Assembly: GCA_012934845.2 (NCBI GenBank)
Contig: WNNJ02001468.1
Span: 245,697-309,696, forward strand
Direction of reading: 5' to 3'
Source of the DNA: Pomphorhynchus laevis
Taxonomy: Eukaryota; Acanthocephala; Palaeacanthocephala; Echinorhynchida; Pomphorhynchidae
DNA: 64,000 nt
How positions within the stretch are numbered: the stretch's first letter is position 1; every line of letters begins with the position of its first letter. The notes below the pieces were generated by a model. The model saw only the letters and a list, made by a program, of their open reading frames with translations, did not search any database and was not told the origin of the DNA. The position numbers and the translations under genes were made by a program. Shown one piece after another: positions 10,726 to 24,661 of this stretch.

Positions 10726-12361
10726 TTTATATATTTATATTTACTTAATGGCTGAATTTTAATTAGCTAAGTCTTATATAACACTTATCGTATCATTATA
10801 TCACATATAAAACTTTACATTTAATTTTTTATATGTTATGAACACTTAATATGAATATCTATTTTCTATTAAGATATCTATTATATTTTATTTATATATT
10901 TAATAATTTAATATTAGTAATTTCATGATAAATTTTAATTTAATGTTTTTTAATTTTAATTACTGTATTAATTATTATTCAAATTGTAAGTCAGATAAAA
11001 TCACTAATAACTGAGTTAAGAATAATAAAGCCTTTATAACAATTCCATAATATCTCTCAAACATCACTTAAAACATAATACATCACTCACAAATTGATAT
11101 GCAATCGATTTCCATTTACGGTAAAAAGATAGTTTTATTTAATTCGTTTTATTAAAAATATTTTTACAGTATTCAACCTAACGCTTATCAGTTCATTGAA
11201 TTTTATTATCGACGCTATTTGATATAAAATCCACATCGAGTGAATTGTTCAAAGAAATGAATAAATCGTTCAATATCCAAACCAGATACGAATTCTTAAA
11301 AATATTTAGATTCTCAATGGCTCTGCTGAGTTTTCTGCAAGTTATAGACTGATCCCGGCATCATAGAGCTCATGGAGGATTAACATAGATTGAAGGTGAC
11401 CAACACTTTTCGATAAAGCGCCAATTTCCCTTTCAGAGAAAATCAAATTCGCCAATTTTTTGTTCAAAAATGTTGAAAAATATATAACTTTGTTTTCAAT
11501 AATAAATAAAGTGTTCAAACTAACTTTTGGAAATAATCGTAAAATAACTTAAAATTTTTATTAACAACTTTATAAGAAAAATCCCGTCTTTATAAAAAAG
11601 ATAATGCGCCATCGTGCATCATCCAATGCGCCACATGTAGCGCGTACGCCATGAGTTGTCCACCTCTGTCATATATCATTACCGGGAACAATTATAGACT
11701 GGTCCGGTAATACTTTCCAAATGTTGATTTTAACAATCCCAAGAGATAGGCGAAGAATATGTACTTAAATGTGTATTCAAATAGACTTGTTGGTTTTTAG
11801 GTATTTATTAATAAATACGTATATTTAAATTAAAATTTGAACCACTTATTTCTTCTCATTTCCAAATGCTGATTGAAGCACTTAAAAATACAGATGATGT
11901 CAATACTATGTAAAGGAAATATGTACTTAAATGTGCATTCAAAATAAGACTTGTTGGTTAAATATATTTATTTATATTATACTTTGATTCATTTATATTT
12001 TAATTAGTTTCTCAATGCTGATTTAAACACTCAAAAGAGATAGATGATGCCAATAATATGTAAATTATCCTTCTTTTAAATTGATTTATATTTTGATCCT
12101 TTTAAATTTTGAATTCGAGTGTCGTTCATTATAGTCAAAGTTGTCTTAAAACTTTTTAATCGCATTAATAGATATTTAATTTTACAAATGATACTTAAAT
12201 GCTGTACTCGCCTCGTTTATTAAGGATTTAAAATAGAGTAAAAAAGTTCAGATCTATAGCCATTTACCCTTAATAATCATCTATATATTGTGCTTATATT
12301 GTTCCGAGATTATTCTTTTTAACAGACAATCAACGTAGAAACTGCGAACAATTAACACGTA
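10726..12361. other. AT-rich intergenic DNA downstream of eIF3a
   Basis: No exon seen. About 11725-12065 holds three diverged copies of a ~150-160 bp unit (AAATGTTGATTTTAACA, AAATGCTGATTGAAGCA, CAATGCTGATTTAAACA, with ATGTACTTAAATGTG between). The 3' UTR of eIF3a should lie in the upper part; no canonical AATAAA on the minus strand was obvious near the stop. Confidence 0.5.
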
Positions 12362-12470
12362 TTAGTTATTGCTTCTCCAAGACGATAATTTCGTAATATC
12401 GACCCCGATGTTGCTATTAGGAAGTCCCTTTGATCGATCCATCGATGGTCTCTCAAAATCCATAGGTCGT
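12362..12470 (-). CDS. eIF3a: eIF3a exon 14 (terminal)
   Basis: Follows ATTCATTTAG; encodes [20 protein letters not shown] ... LSSWRSNN and TAA. The short RP.D.ERPS.DR piece resembles the charged repeats at the C-terminus of eIF3a, and phase 2+1 fits exon 13 exactly. Confidence 0.75.
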
Positions 12471-15400
12471 CTAAATGAATATTATATATAATATTATAAT
12501 ATTATAATCTAATATAATAATATAATAAATCAATAATATTCTATTGATCATTGTTTTAATACAAATTAAAATAAAATACATCAGGAATGGCATGAGTAAT
12601 GATGCTATTTAATTATATTCAATAATCACAATGCATTTGATCGCAACAAGATGTATTTAAACGCAAAAGATAAAATAGCCATACGTTGCTTAAAGTTAAC
12701 CACATATCATTGGTGTTAAGTGATAAGTTGAAGCATAAAATTCTTATCTGTAATTAATTTCAGAGAGATTCAGTGGAGAAATTATTGACGGGTTGACGGT
12801 TAATTACACATCGTTTAAAACACGTCGCTTAACACCCGTTTAAACATTACGTTTAAGTGTGTTAAGATATCTATTGTGATCACGGTGTTGATGAGATCAG
12901 TTAGGGCGAAACGCGTCTGCCGTTGTCAAATTTATCGTCACATATATGATGAATATATGATGACTGGGCATACGTAGCGACTTTGAATATTTCGAGAATA
13001 ATTCGGTTTTATTTCTTAGTCTGATGAGGATATATAGAATGCTGCCTGGTGTTTATGCCTCTTCATGAGGATATCACTCTTCATGAGTGATATAAATAAA
13101 TAAATAAATTTATATATATAGCTTTGATTTCTATTATTGATTAAGACTTGGAGACAAAATACAGCATTAATTCTTAACGAAAATATGTAAAATATCGCTT
13201 TAATTCAATATCGTGTTAGTAACAAACACGGCAATCGCAATGTCAATATATGAGTGTTGATATACTCATATATGAGCATATATGAGTGTTGCCGGTTACT
13301 CAACATTTTGATGTTGAAGTGGTCGTCTAGAAGTGACATGGTGACTGAAGGTCGTAAATCGAAGTCCAGTCTAACAAGCAACACCATTTAGTATAAATGC
13401 CGTATTTCGTAAGAAATCCTGGACCGTTGTATACTCTGCACATCCGTGCACTATTATTATACCTGCCGTATACATTAATGATCCAACGAGTGCAGCGACA
13501 ATTCAGTAGCAACCTCTGCCTAGTGTTTAAGGATGGTCCGCACAGCAATCGATCTGGTAAAGAGCGTAAGCCTCAGACAATTAAGCAGTGTCGGAAACGC
13601 CTTTATTCACAATGTCACACAGGCAACCGAAACGGCCAGTGAGTACTTCATTCTACTGATGAGTATTTCCGGGTACTCTTCGGTCGTCTAGAAGTGACAT
13701 GGTGACTGAAGGTTGTGAATCGAAGTCCAGTCTATCAAGCAACACTATTTAGTATAAATGCCGTATTTCGTAAGAAATCCTGGACAGTTGTATACTCAGC
13801 ACATCCCTGCACGACTATTATACATGAAATGTAGTTGCGGATTGAACCTGGCGTCGATCAACGAACTGCAGGCTCAATGTCACTTCTAGACGACCACTTT
13901 AGCACAGAAATGATGTACTCGGCAACACTCATAAGTTGAATGAAGTACCCATTGGTCGTTTCGGTTGACTGTAAGGCATTAAAAGAAAACTTTTCCGACA
14001 CGTTGCTTAAACTCCTGAGTCTTTCGCTCTCGAAACAGAACATTTGCTATGCAGACCATCCTTATCTACTTAGCAGAGGTTGTTGCTGACTGTTCGCTTC
14101 ATTCGTTGGATCTAAAACTGGATTCAGCATATAGAAGTTAATTTCGGATTTAGCACTGAAATGATGGAGTACTCGTCAATACTCATTCATATTATGAAGT
14201 ACCCACTTATCGTTTCGGTTGACACGGTGGTTGAAAATCGTGAATCAAACTCAGAATATCAAGCAACGAGTGCAGCGACAATTCAGTAACAACCTCTGCC
14301 TAATGTTTAAGGATGGTCCGCACAGCAATTCGATCTGGTAAAGAGCGTAAGCCTCAGACAATTAAGCAAAGTGTCGGAAACGCCTTTATTCACAATGTCA
14401 CACAGGCAACCGAAACGGCCAGTGAGTACTTCATTCTACTGATGAGTGTTGCCGAGTACTCCACATAAATAGTACTCCATCAATAATCATAATATAATTA
14501 TTTTAAAATATAGGAATCCTTGTAAAAGATAAAATTATCTTTAATAATTATATTATCTTTAATAATTATCTTTAATAAAGATATCTTTAATCTTATATAA
14601 TTATCCTTGTAAAAGATAAAATTGCAAATAAGTTCTTTTGGGTAAAAAAGCTTGCAACAGTTAATAAATCATAAATCAACAATAAATCATACCTGTCAGT
14701 GCGCGATGTGTTTTGACGGACACTGTTAAATTTAGAAGGCCACCGAAATGACGACTGATTATTCATGAAGTTGCCTGTACTAGGTTGCCTCATCGTTTTA
14801 GACCCAAATGATGTCATACTAACTGATGCTCCGGATCCATGTCTCCAAAGTTTTGATGAGGCCATTGATGATGAACCAAATGCAGTCGGTACGGCAGGAA
14901 CCGATTTCTGCTGCATATCCATTTGCTTTTTGTATTTGTTAAGTTTCTCCTCTTCGATTAACCGTCGATTCTCTTGCAGTTGACGTTGTCTTTCATCTTC
15001 CTCACGCTTTTCTAAATCAAAATAAAAATATTTGCATAACACCATATAAATGAAATATTTCTGAAGATATTATTCTTTACAGAGAATAAAGTAAATATAA
15101 AAAACGTATCTTACTCAGATGAGGCGCAGTTAATAACAAGATGGCAATTATATAATTATCTTACTGATTATCTTAACAAATTATTAATTTGTCAATATAA
15201 TTAATTTGCTAATCAATGAAATACCTGCATGCATTAAATTGAACCAAAATGTATAAAACTTAGAACCTAAAACTTAGTGTTCATTAAGAATGATGATAAT
15301 ACAAAACATTTGGATAAACTAAGATTTTCAACACATTAGACATATTAAGCGTGCACATAATTTAATATAATGCACGTCAAATATATTGTATTAAATATAT

Positions 15401-18400
15401 ATTGTATGTTGTATAAAGGCCACTTCTTTATATAAAATTGAAAACCATTTATTTAAATTAAATAAGAATAAATTTACGAATAAAAGGTAAAAATATATCT
15501 TTATAAATTTATAAATATTTAGGGTCATAATATTTAGTTTCGGATTTATAATAAAACGCGCTTCAATAAAAGCACATCCGTCATGATTTAAGATTTTAAT
15601 GACAAAACTTTAATGATTAAAATTTTTTAATCATAACAATAATTAGCAATAATTAATTAATTAATATATTAATATTTTATATGTCATTTTATAATTTTTA
15701 CAATGTTATGCATATTTTACAAGTTTTTCATATATTTTAAAAATAAGAATATAGATATGCATGAAAATTTCATTCAAATTACTAAGTATAAAACCAATTA
15801 GCACAATAAGGGAGTTAAGCGACGAAGTAATAAGTAGATCTATGGAAGATTTCTGCAACTTTATCGTTTCTTTGAATTTATCAGATAACTGGTCTCAGAG
15901 TCTCCGCATTAAAAGCCGGTTTTAAAAAATATGCCTTCATATCTAACAAAGTACTTTAGAAAGCTGACACTCAATCGAACTTATCTTCGATCATTTAAAG
16001 AGCGAATTAAAGAGTGGCGAGCTATAATGGATTGTGGCTCGACGTAACGGTCTTTCATCGGAAGGAGTTTGTGCTACTAATCTCTGTAAATTACCAAACC
16101 TAGCAGTGCTTGACCTATCACATAACAATATACTTTTGATACCGAAAGACTTTTCAATGATCACTAAACTAATGGTTCTGAATTATATTATAATATTATA
16201 TTATATTATAATATAATTATATAATATATTTTGCATTTGAAAACATGCATCAATGAAAGTGAACTGTATAGACAAAATTCGCAGACAAGTGCTTTACTTG
16301 GTGGCTACTCACATTTAAGCAAAGGCGGTCGTGGTAACCATGTATTGATGCTTTGATCGACAAAGGTCTGCTATTGACAGTTGAAGTCATTGCTGGAAAT
16401 TTTATAAATTTCAAATCTAACGAATTAATCTTTGAGGACCATATTTCAACATGTTGTACATAACTAGAGGTAGTTAATTTATTAATATAATAATCTGAGA
16501 AGTTATTTATTAATTCTCACTGCAGCCTCTCGGTTTTACGCTGAAAGCGAAAGATACAGCATTTGCATTGTAAACTAAATTGTTAAAATATTAATCACGA
16601 CTTGCAGGTGAAATGATACTTTTATATCATTAACTTTCAGTTAAAGAAGATTTATCATTTTGACCGTTTGATAGAATCAGACTGCATGTTAATGTCGAGA
16701 GATTATATGGTTTGATCTACATATAGTGAGTAGATTTTACGATGAGGAATTGTAGAAAAAATTGGATAAGATAATACATACGAGATAGGTGAACATTGTA
16801 GGTGACAGATTTTGCAGCGACAACATATTGAACATTTATGGCAAGGAATGTGGATAGTACATAGCTTGTCGTGATAACCGTGAAGGTAGGCGCGAACGAT
16901 AATGGCGTTTTTGATGGCTAGTGGTTGCTGCCAAAGAGGGTGTAAGCGAGTGGCTGCTGTGGTGATTTCAGGATCTACGGCAATGATATTTTTCATGTAC
17001 TCTTGAAAGTGCTACTGGAAGGCCGGTGACTCGACTAAGCAAATACGTTGTTGGCAGTCAATTGATAGAGGTTGGATGAACGTTAGCGCATAAAGTGTAG
17101 TCGAGTGAATTATAGGTGACAAGCCGAGTACCTTTTTGACGAAACACTATTTACAGGAGTTGATTTGTTTAAAGTTGTAGATCGAAAGGTCGGACCAGAT
17201 GACGGGAAGCGCATAAGTAATCATTAGTTCTAACATCACTTAAAATAAATGAAATGCACATTGTAAAGATAAACTAAGTAGTTTTCTATTTGTTGACGAA
17301 TTTTATAGATTGAGTGTTATGATAATTGATCAGTTCGGACTAGGCGACCACCACGACGAAATCTTATGGTTTGGGTTTTTAGTGTGTTGACAGCAATGTC
17401 GTTTTGTGAACAGTATACATGTTATTGGTCAAGTATGATCTGTAAAATTGAAATGGAATCAGAGATTATTAAGAGGTCATCGGCGAAAAGAAGCATTTTG
17501 CATTATTAGATGCCTTTCCAAAAACGAGGGAAGATCTCCGAAAAGCAGCGAGAATGAGATAGAAATCAGTGGGTCGCTTTGCAATACTCCATTATGTTGG
17601 AAAATAGGTGCAGAAAAAGATAAACTGCCGATGAAATACGCCAGTATTTCATCGGCAGTGAAAGAAGACGACGTATTGTCACGACGTATTGTGTAAAAGA
17701 AGACGACGTATTGTCTCGATGAATGATCCCGATAAGCTGTACTAGACTTTAAGTTTTGAAGAAGCAAATGGCCATTTACGTTGTCAAAAGCTTTAGTAAA
17801 TTCAACAAATTCGGCGTAGGCGGCTCGATGGGATGAAATCATTGAAAAAATTGTCTTGTGATTCATATAAGGCTGTCAAGGTCGTGCGTCCTTTAGGAAA
17901 TTCTAGTTGTTCAAGTGGAAATATTATAATACATTAATAATATAATATTAATATAATATTAATGTTATAATATTATTTAATCCCAATCGGATAACTAATA
18001 AGAAAATATAATACAATATTTGATCAATAAATTTATCTTAATTTCTTATTTTTTACTTATTTTTATAACTCTAAGATTAACGAATATATATTATTACTAT
18101 AAAAATAAAAATTATTATTTATTAAAATTTATTAAAAATAAATTTTATTTTAATAGAAAATATTTCGACAATTAACGAGAAATAAACGGATAAGCAAAAT
18201 GTTTGAAAAAAAGCTTAAAATTAAATTTTATTTAAAGAATAAAATGCCATTTATTGATAAATGACATGATTTATGATTAATACTTAATAATAAATTAGAA
18301 AATAATTAAGTCGTAAAATTGGAAAATCCAAGTTTTTTATATTAAATAAATATTATTAAAATTAACAGCTAGTCAAACGATTTCTGTATCCACAATACGC

Positions 18401-21400
18401 ATCCACAATGCGTAGTCATTACAAAGTCACATGTAATCTTATCTTAAAGTTACCTTATCTTAAAAAGTGATTTTAATAATGACATCTTTTCTACAAGTTA
18501 TGACTTTTACAATGAAGATACACACATATAATTAAGCCATATTCCTTTTAGTTAATGACGACCACATTTTCAAATAGTCTAGATGAAATAATATTTGGTC
18601 TACGCTAATAAAAATTGTACAAATAAAAATATTAAAATTTTCCATAATCGTAAAGTATTTATTAGATTACGTTCGGTGTTTGATTTTGATACTAAACCTC
18701 AAATAAACTACACTGTGTGAAATAACTAATAATAAATAAATTAATAATTAATAAATTAATCAACTTATAAATTATTTCATTTATTAATACAATCTTACTC
18801 TTGGCAAGCTCTATGGCCTTTACTTCTGCCTTCTGTTTTTCGTACGCAGCCTTTCGAGCAGCCTTCCGTTTCACTTTTCTATCTAGTAGTAATCGTTGTC
18901 GTTCGGAATCAATGCTATTTTGATAATCTTTTAATCGTGATTCATATTCTTGCTTTCGCTCGTTAAGCAATTTATCGTAGAACAATTTCTGGGCATCACA
19001 CATTCGTAAAAATCTGTCTTTATTGGTTAGTTCGCGTTCACGTTCTTCTTTAGCAGTCTCTAATATTTCCTTTTCCATTTCTTGCCTGTGTCTTTTCCGA
19101 TTTGCAAGATAATTTTGAATATAAGCCGAATACAAACGTATCTCTTCAGAATGAAATGCTCTTACGGTGTAATCAACCTACGCAATAAAATAAGGTCTAC
19201 AAAAGATTTCTTCTAATTAATTACATGAATTCTTTAATTATTAGTAAATATTTATTAATTATTAATTAATAATTAATCTTAATTATAATTAATTTATAAT
19301 TTAATCTAATCTATAATTAGATTCAATTATTAGAATCTAATAAATTTAAAAAATATCAGGCCATATTGTCGTCTATACTACAATCTATTTTATTTAGATT
19401 GTCGTTGAACGGAAACCATCGTCACATCCGACATCACAACCTTCATCTTGCCAGAATATGGCAAGATATTTTCGTTGCCGATCTCATGTCATGGATAAAA
19501 TCAAACAGAGTTTCATGAAGATTAGTCTTTAAATCTAAAAAGTGTCATCATCGACCTTTACTTTTCTAATAAATGAGCGCCCATTTTCATTTGAGTTGCA
19601 ACAAATATTTATTCATACAGAAACGAATGTTTAATTTAAATGTTTAATAAAACATTGAAAACTTGTTAGGATAATATTGTTGCTATGTATCCTATCTTTC
19701 TTGGAGTAATGTCGCTTTTATTAAGAAAGGTAAGTACTTCTATTAAGAGATATATTTTAATGAGATAATCATTGGACGGAAATCATCATAAATATTGTCG
19801 ACATCCGATAATGTTTAATAAAAGAGTGAAAAATATCGGTGTTTATTTTGTAACGATATCTGCATTGATATATTGCATGCATGCAATTGTCCTATTCTTG
19901 GAAGCTTCTCATTGAGACAGATCGATCAACTAACAAGATAATTACCAACGAATAACGCTACAATTTGGCTGTATTTTATATTTGTAATGTTTGATATTAC
20001 ATTTAATTAAGATGAAGGAAATTATGGAACCAAAACCTTCAAACTCTGTGACAAACATACTATTCTAGAATTAAGATCTTGAAAAGAAATGTTCTTTAGT
20101 TAAGAAAATAACAACCCTTTACATTTAAAAATGGTTAAAATATGCAATTCTAAAAGCAATAATAAGTTAAAGCTTTGAGCGTGTACCTTTTTATACTGAG
20201 CATTGAGCTTGTATCGTCGCTCTCTTTCGGCCTTAAGCTCTTTTTCCTGCTGTTTTTGCTGTAAGGCACTTATATCAATATTTAGTAGTTCCTAAAAATA
20301 CGAAAACATGTGAAGATCCATACGAAACTTAGTTAATAAACTTGATATCAAATAGTTTCTTGAAAATACTGAAATAAATAGTTTGTTAAAGTGATATTTT
20401 CATTAAATATAAATGTATGTATATATACTGGTTGTAAACTGGTATATAAGCTGGCATAAGAATGTTAAATATACTGTAATAACATACCAAAAATTGTTAT
20501 AACGACGATTCAACTCTAAAAAGTCTTCAACAAGTAAATTGTAATCAATTAATTATATTCCTGAATATAAATATGTCATCTTTTATATGCTAATATAAAA
20601 AAATTGATAGTTGCAAGAAAATTGATATCGTTTTGACCAAAATGTAAAAGATTAATATTATTAATAATATAATTATTAATATATTAATATTTAATATTTA
20701 TATAATACATTAGTATTTTTATTGTTCATATATTAATAACATTATTATCCATAATAAAATTAGTCTGGAATTTCTAAAATTCATCGGATATACGTGACTA
20801 TAAACGTTGATATGTTGATACGTTGACTGTATAATAGGCAAACCGCCTATTGCTATCTTTTTCATACTCCGATTTAATGTAATAATTTCATATTATAATT
20901 ATTTAAAGAACAAAGATTTAGGATGGTTTTTTGAACAAATCTAGTTTCGGCAAAAGGCCTTGTCAATTGTAGAATGTACAGGTTTTTAAAATCTGAAATA
21001 TTACCATGCTACTATATAATGATATATATAACAATACTTTGTATATATAGCATTGTTAAGTCGTAAGCCGTGTTTCGGGACGCTTCGCAAAAATATAATT
21101 TATTTGAACATTTACTATAAAAATTGTCAGTCTAAATTGTCAAATTCATTTAACTGAACTTCTGAATGTAAAATAAATTTAATTTCAAGATATTTCTAAT
21201 GTTGAATGACAATTTAACACCGTAAATATATAATCGACGGATATATTTTTTGATATCTGTGAGTTCAATTAACGACATTGTATGTGTTCACGTAATTTGT
21301 GTGAAAGCAATATTTTGATAAATGTGATGTTGCAATTATAAAATTTCGATTATGTGCACATATAATGTTTTATATTCTACAGTCATTTAAATATCGGCTG

Positions 21401-24400
21401 TAATATATCATATACGAATAATATAGTAATATTATAATATAAAACATTATAAAGTAATATCATATATAAGTAATATAATTCTCCTATATGAGAGTATTAT
21501 ATTTTGGTTTAACATTCGCAAATCAAAATATACAATGTATTTAAGGCTGTCCGTAAAATAAGCTAATTTAATAAATTATTTCAAGTTAAATATTTATTAA
21601 AATTACATATTTATTGAACGATAAAAATGAAATCGTTTAATTTGTCTCGCAAATACAGTATTCTAGTCAAATCGAGGTTTTCGAGAAGCTACAAATATAA
21701 ATTATACTTGTTCATCCGCCTTAAATAAATATTTTTGAAAAAATATCTTACTTCTGGTGTTTTGTCAGCCAATTCCTTACGTCCGAAATCGGTTTGCAGA
21801 ACAAAACTCATATTCTGTTTTGTCTGTAATCGTTTCATTTCGTTTTTGCGTTCCTCTGCTCGACGTTTTATTTCAGCTTCTCTGCGTTGTTGTTCTTCCT
21901 TCAAGCGTATTTGTTCAAGACGGCGAGCAGCCAGTTCTTGATTTTCCTTGCGTCGACAAGCAACTTTTTCCTGAATTGACTTTAGCATTTCAATTCGTTC
22001 CGACCGTTCACTAACAACAGTACGCGCGTCCATTTTACGAAAATCGTCGATAACCTTTTTTCTCATGATTTTGTTGGCACGCTAAAAGACAATATTAAAA
22101 ATAAAATTGAATAATAATTTAAAACTGGCAATTTGACTCAATTTGACTTAATTCTGACAAGAGATTAATAAACACGAAATTAGGTATTATACGTTTTTTT
22201 CCTTTTAAGTATACTACTATGAAGTACACTTTTGAGTCACAGAGAAAAATCACTTTTTACTTACAGATACCAACACATTACATTATGTACATTTGAAGAT
22301 GAGATAAATCATTATGACTTTATCGAGATTGACACATAAAAATGTCAACTAAAGACTTGCATATTTAATACTTTTTGATTTGTTAAAGACTATCGAAAAC
22401 GGTGTGATGTTCTTCTCGATGATTCATCATTACTATGAATAATTATCTTTGCCTGCTATAATTAAAAAGTTATATAAAATTGATTAACGAGTTCACGATG
22501 TTAAATTACATCCATAAATAGATTCCTCTCTTTTTATTATTATCTTTTTTACGATATTTTAATTAAACGTATAGGCAATCTAGACATGCGATTTCGTAAT
22601 TTACATTAGTCGACTCATATTTATCATAATTTAGAAATCTTTGTCAAATCAGGTTCGTAGTTATGATTCAGACAATGATAAACTAATGCTAATGAAGTAT
22701 CACTCTCTTTTAAATTACATTTATACTGTTTTATTCTCGTTTTTAAGTCTAGGCTTGTTTGCTGAAAATATTTGGCTGGACAATTCAGGCATGGAATTTC
22801 ATAAGTGACATTAGTCGACTCATATTTCGGTTTGTTCTTAAATTGTCCGGCTATAAACAACTTTCTTTAAATGATACGTGGGAGTATTTACTGAAGGCTG
22901 TTTTTAAGAAATTAGTGCATCCATCACTGACAAATACGCAAAAATACTCGTTTCACAATCGAACTGTTTTCAAAGAGAATACCTTATCATATCATAATTT
23001 AGAAATCTTCCCCGATTTTAGAAACTCGGAGTGTTTAATTAAATTGTCGTTATTAATCATTAATATTATAAATGTTCAATGATACATTCGATGTTCGATT
23101 ATATTGGCCGTTTAAACACAAAGAGACGGAATAAATCAAGAACTAGTATTTACAAAATGAAAGCATTTAAATATATAATGTAACTGTATATAATTATATA
23201 GTTTTAATTATAATGTAGTCATAATTATAGCTACAATTAATGAACATTTTCTAACAACACTATTGATAATAATATTTAATTATCTAATTATTAATAAATT
23301 ATTTAATTATCAATACCTTTTTTAATAGTTTTCTAAAACTATAATTAAAGTGAAATAAGTCAAATATTAATAATTAATATTATTTATTTTTAAATTATGT
23401 GTCAAATACTCATGATTATATATTTTTTAAAATCAGGCGAATTGAGTTATAGTCCCGTAAATGGATATCTTGTAAAATATTATACTACTTTTTTTACAGT
23501 TAATAATTCAAATATTAATAATTAATATAAATTAGTTATTAATATAATATTCAATGATACATCGAAAAACAGAATAACTCAAGAATTATTATTTATAAAT
23601 AATAAATAATATAATAATATTAATATAATAATATAATAAAATAATATTATTATTTATAATTCATTCAGAATTATAATATAATTATAATTTTGACTGGCTT
23701 ATGAGAACGCTTAAGGCTGTAATGTGATTTAAAGATAAGCAATCATTTATACACGCTTTCAATCTATCGCATATTAATTTTCTACTAAGTAACTTATCTC
23801 CCTAATCAGGAGATATTAGGGAGATAATATTATAATTATCTATAATAATATTATATTATTATAATATTAATAATATCTCCCTATTATTAATTAATTATTA
23901 TTAATTAATTAATAATAATTAATTATTTAATTATTCTATTAAATAATTTTATTTATTAGTTGAATAAATAAAATTCATAGGAAAACATTCTTCACATTTT
24001 GAAATTATAATTTTGAATTATTAGAAAAATAAATATTGTAATATAAATATAAAAATATTAAATATTTAAAATACGTTATTTTAAATAATTTAAATCATTA
24101 AATTATAAGACTAAGGGCTGATAGTAAATGTATAAAATTCTACTTACATTAATTCTCGGACCGTGAATCTGCAAGACGATTTTCATTGACAGCTTAGACA
24201 TCCTTTGCAGTTGAGATCTTATTATATCTTGTGGGTAGGATTGAATTGTTGGACCGACATCACGTCGCTCAGGAGGTATGGCACAAAGGTCAGATGAAAA
24301 TGTTAACGATTTTGCACGATCGTTTATTCGAACCTAAATTTATGAAATATTAGAATATCTTTGAAAAAGATATTATAATATAATTTAAAGATATGTTATT

Positions 24401-24585
24401 ATTCATACTGTCTGTTAACAGTTCATATCTGTATAGTTAAGAAAATAATGACTTTATACTTTACAATTAAAGATTTGTTCGATTACATAAAACTTGTTAT
24501 TAAACTTTTTATTCGAAACATTGATAAAGCATGCATACCAATAAAATGATTATATTCCGATTTATATTGAATGCATCGAACGTAT

Positions 24586-24661
<76 letters not shown>

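Larger units (their letters stand above)
12471..14692 (-). other. eIF3a intron 13
   Basis: Holds a hammerhead-bearing element (12800-13115) and a scrambled cluster of satellite monomers (13235-14470). The remaining DNA is A/T-rich without coding signal. Confidence 0.8.
15012..18798 (-). other. eIF3a intron 12
   Basis: 3.8 kb. Contains a plus-strand LRR-like fragment (16034-16180) and a LINE remnant (16700-17930); the rest is AT-rich without further signal. Confidence 0.75.

Noticed and set aside
13397-13642. Open frames within satellite monomers (13.2-14.1 kb and 60.2-60.6 kb)
   Set aside because: They follow the satellite repeat, differ among copies and have no family match.
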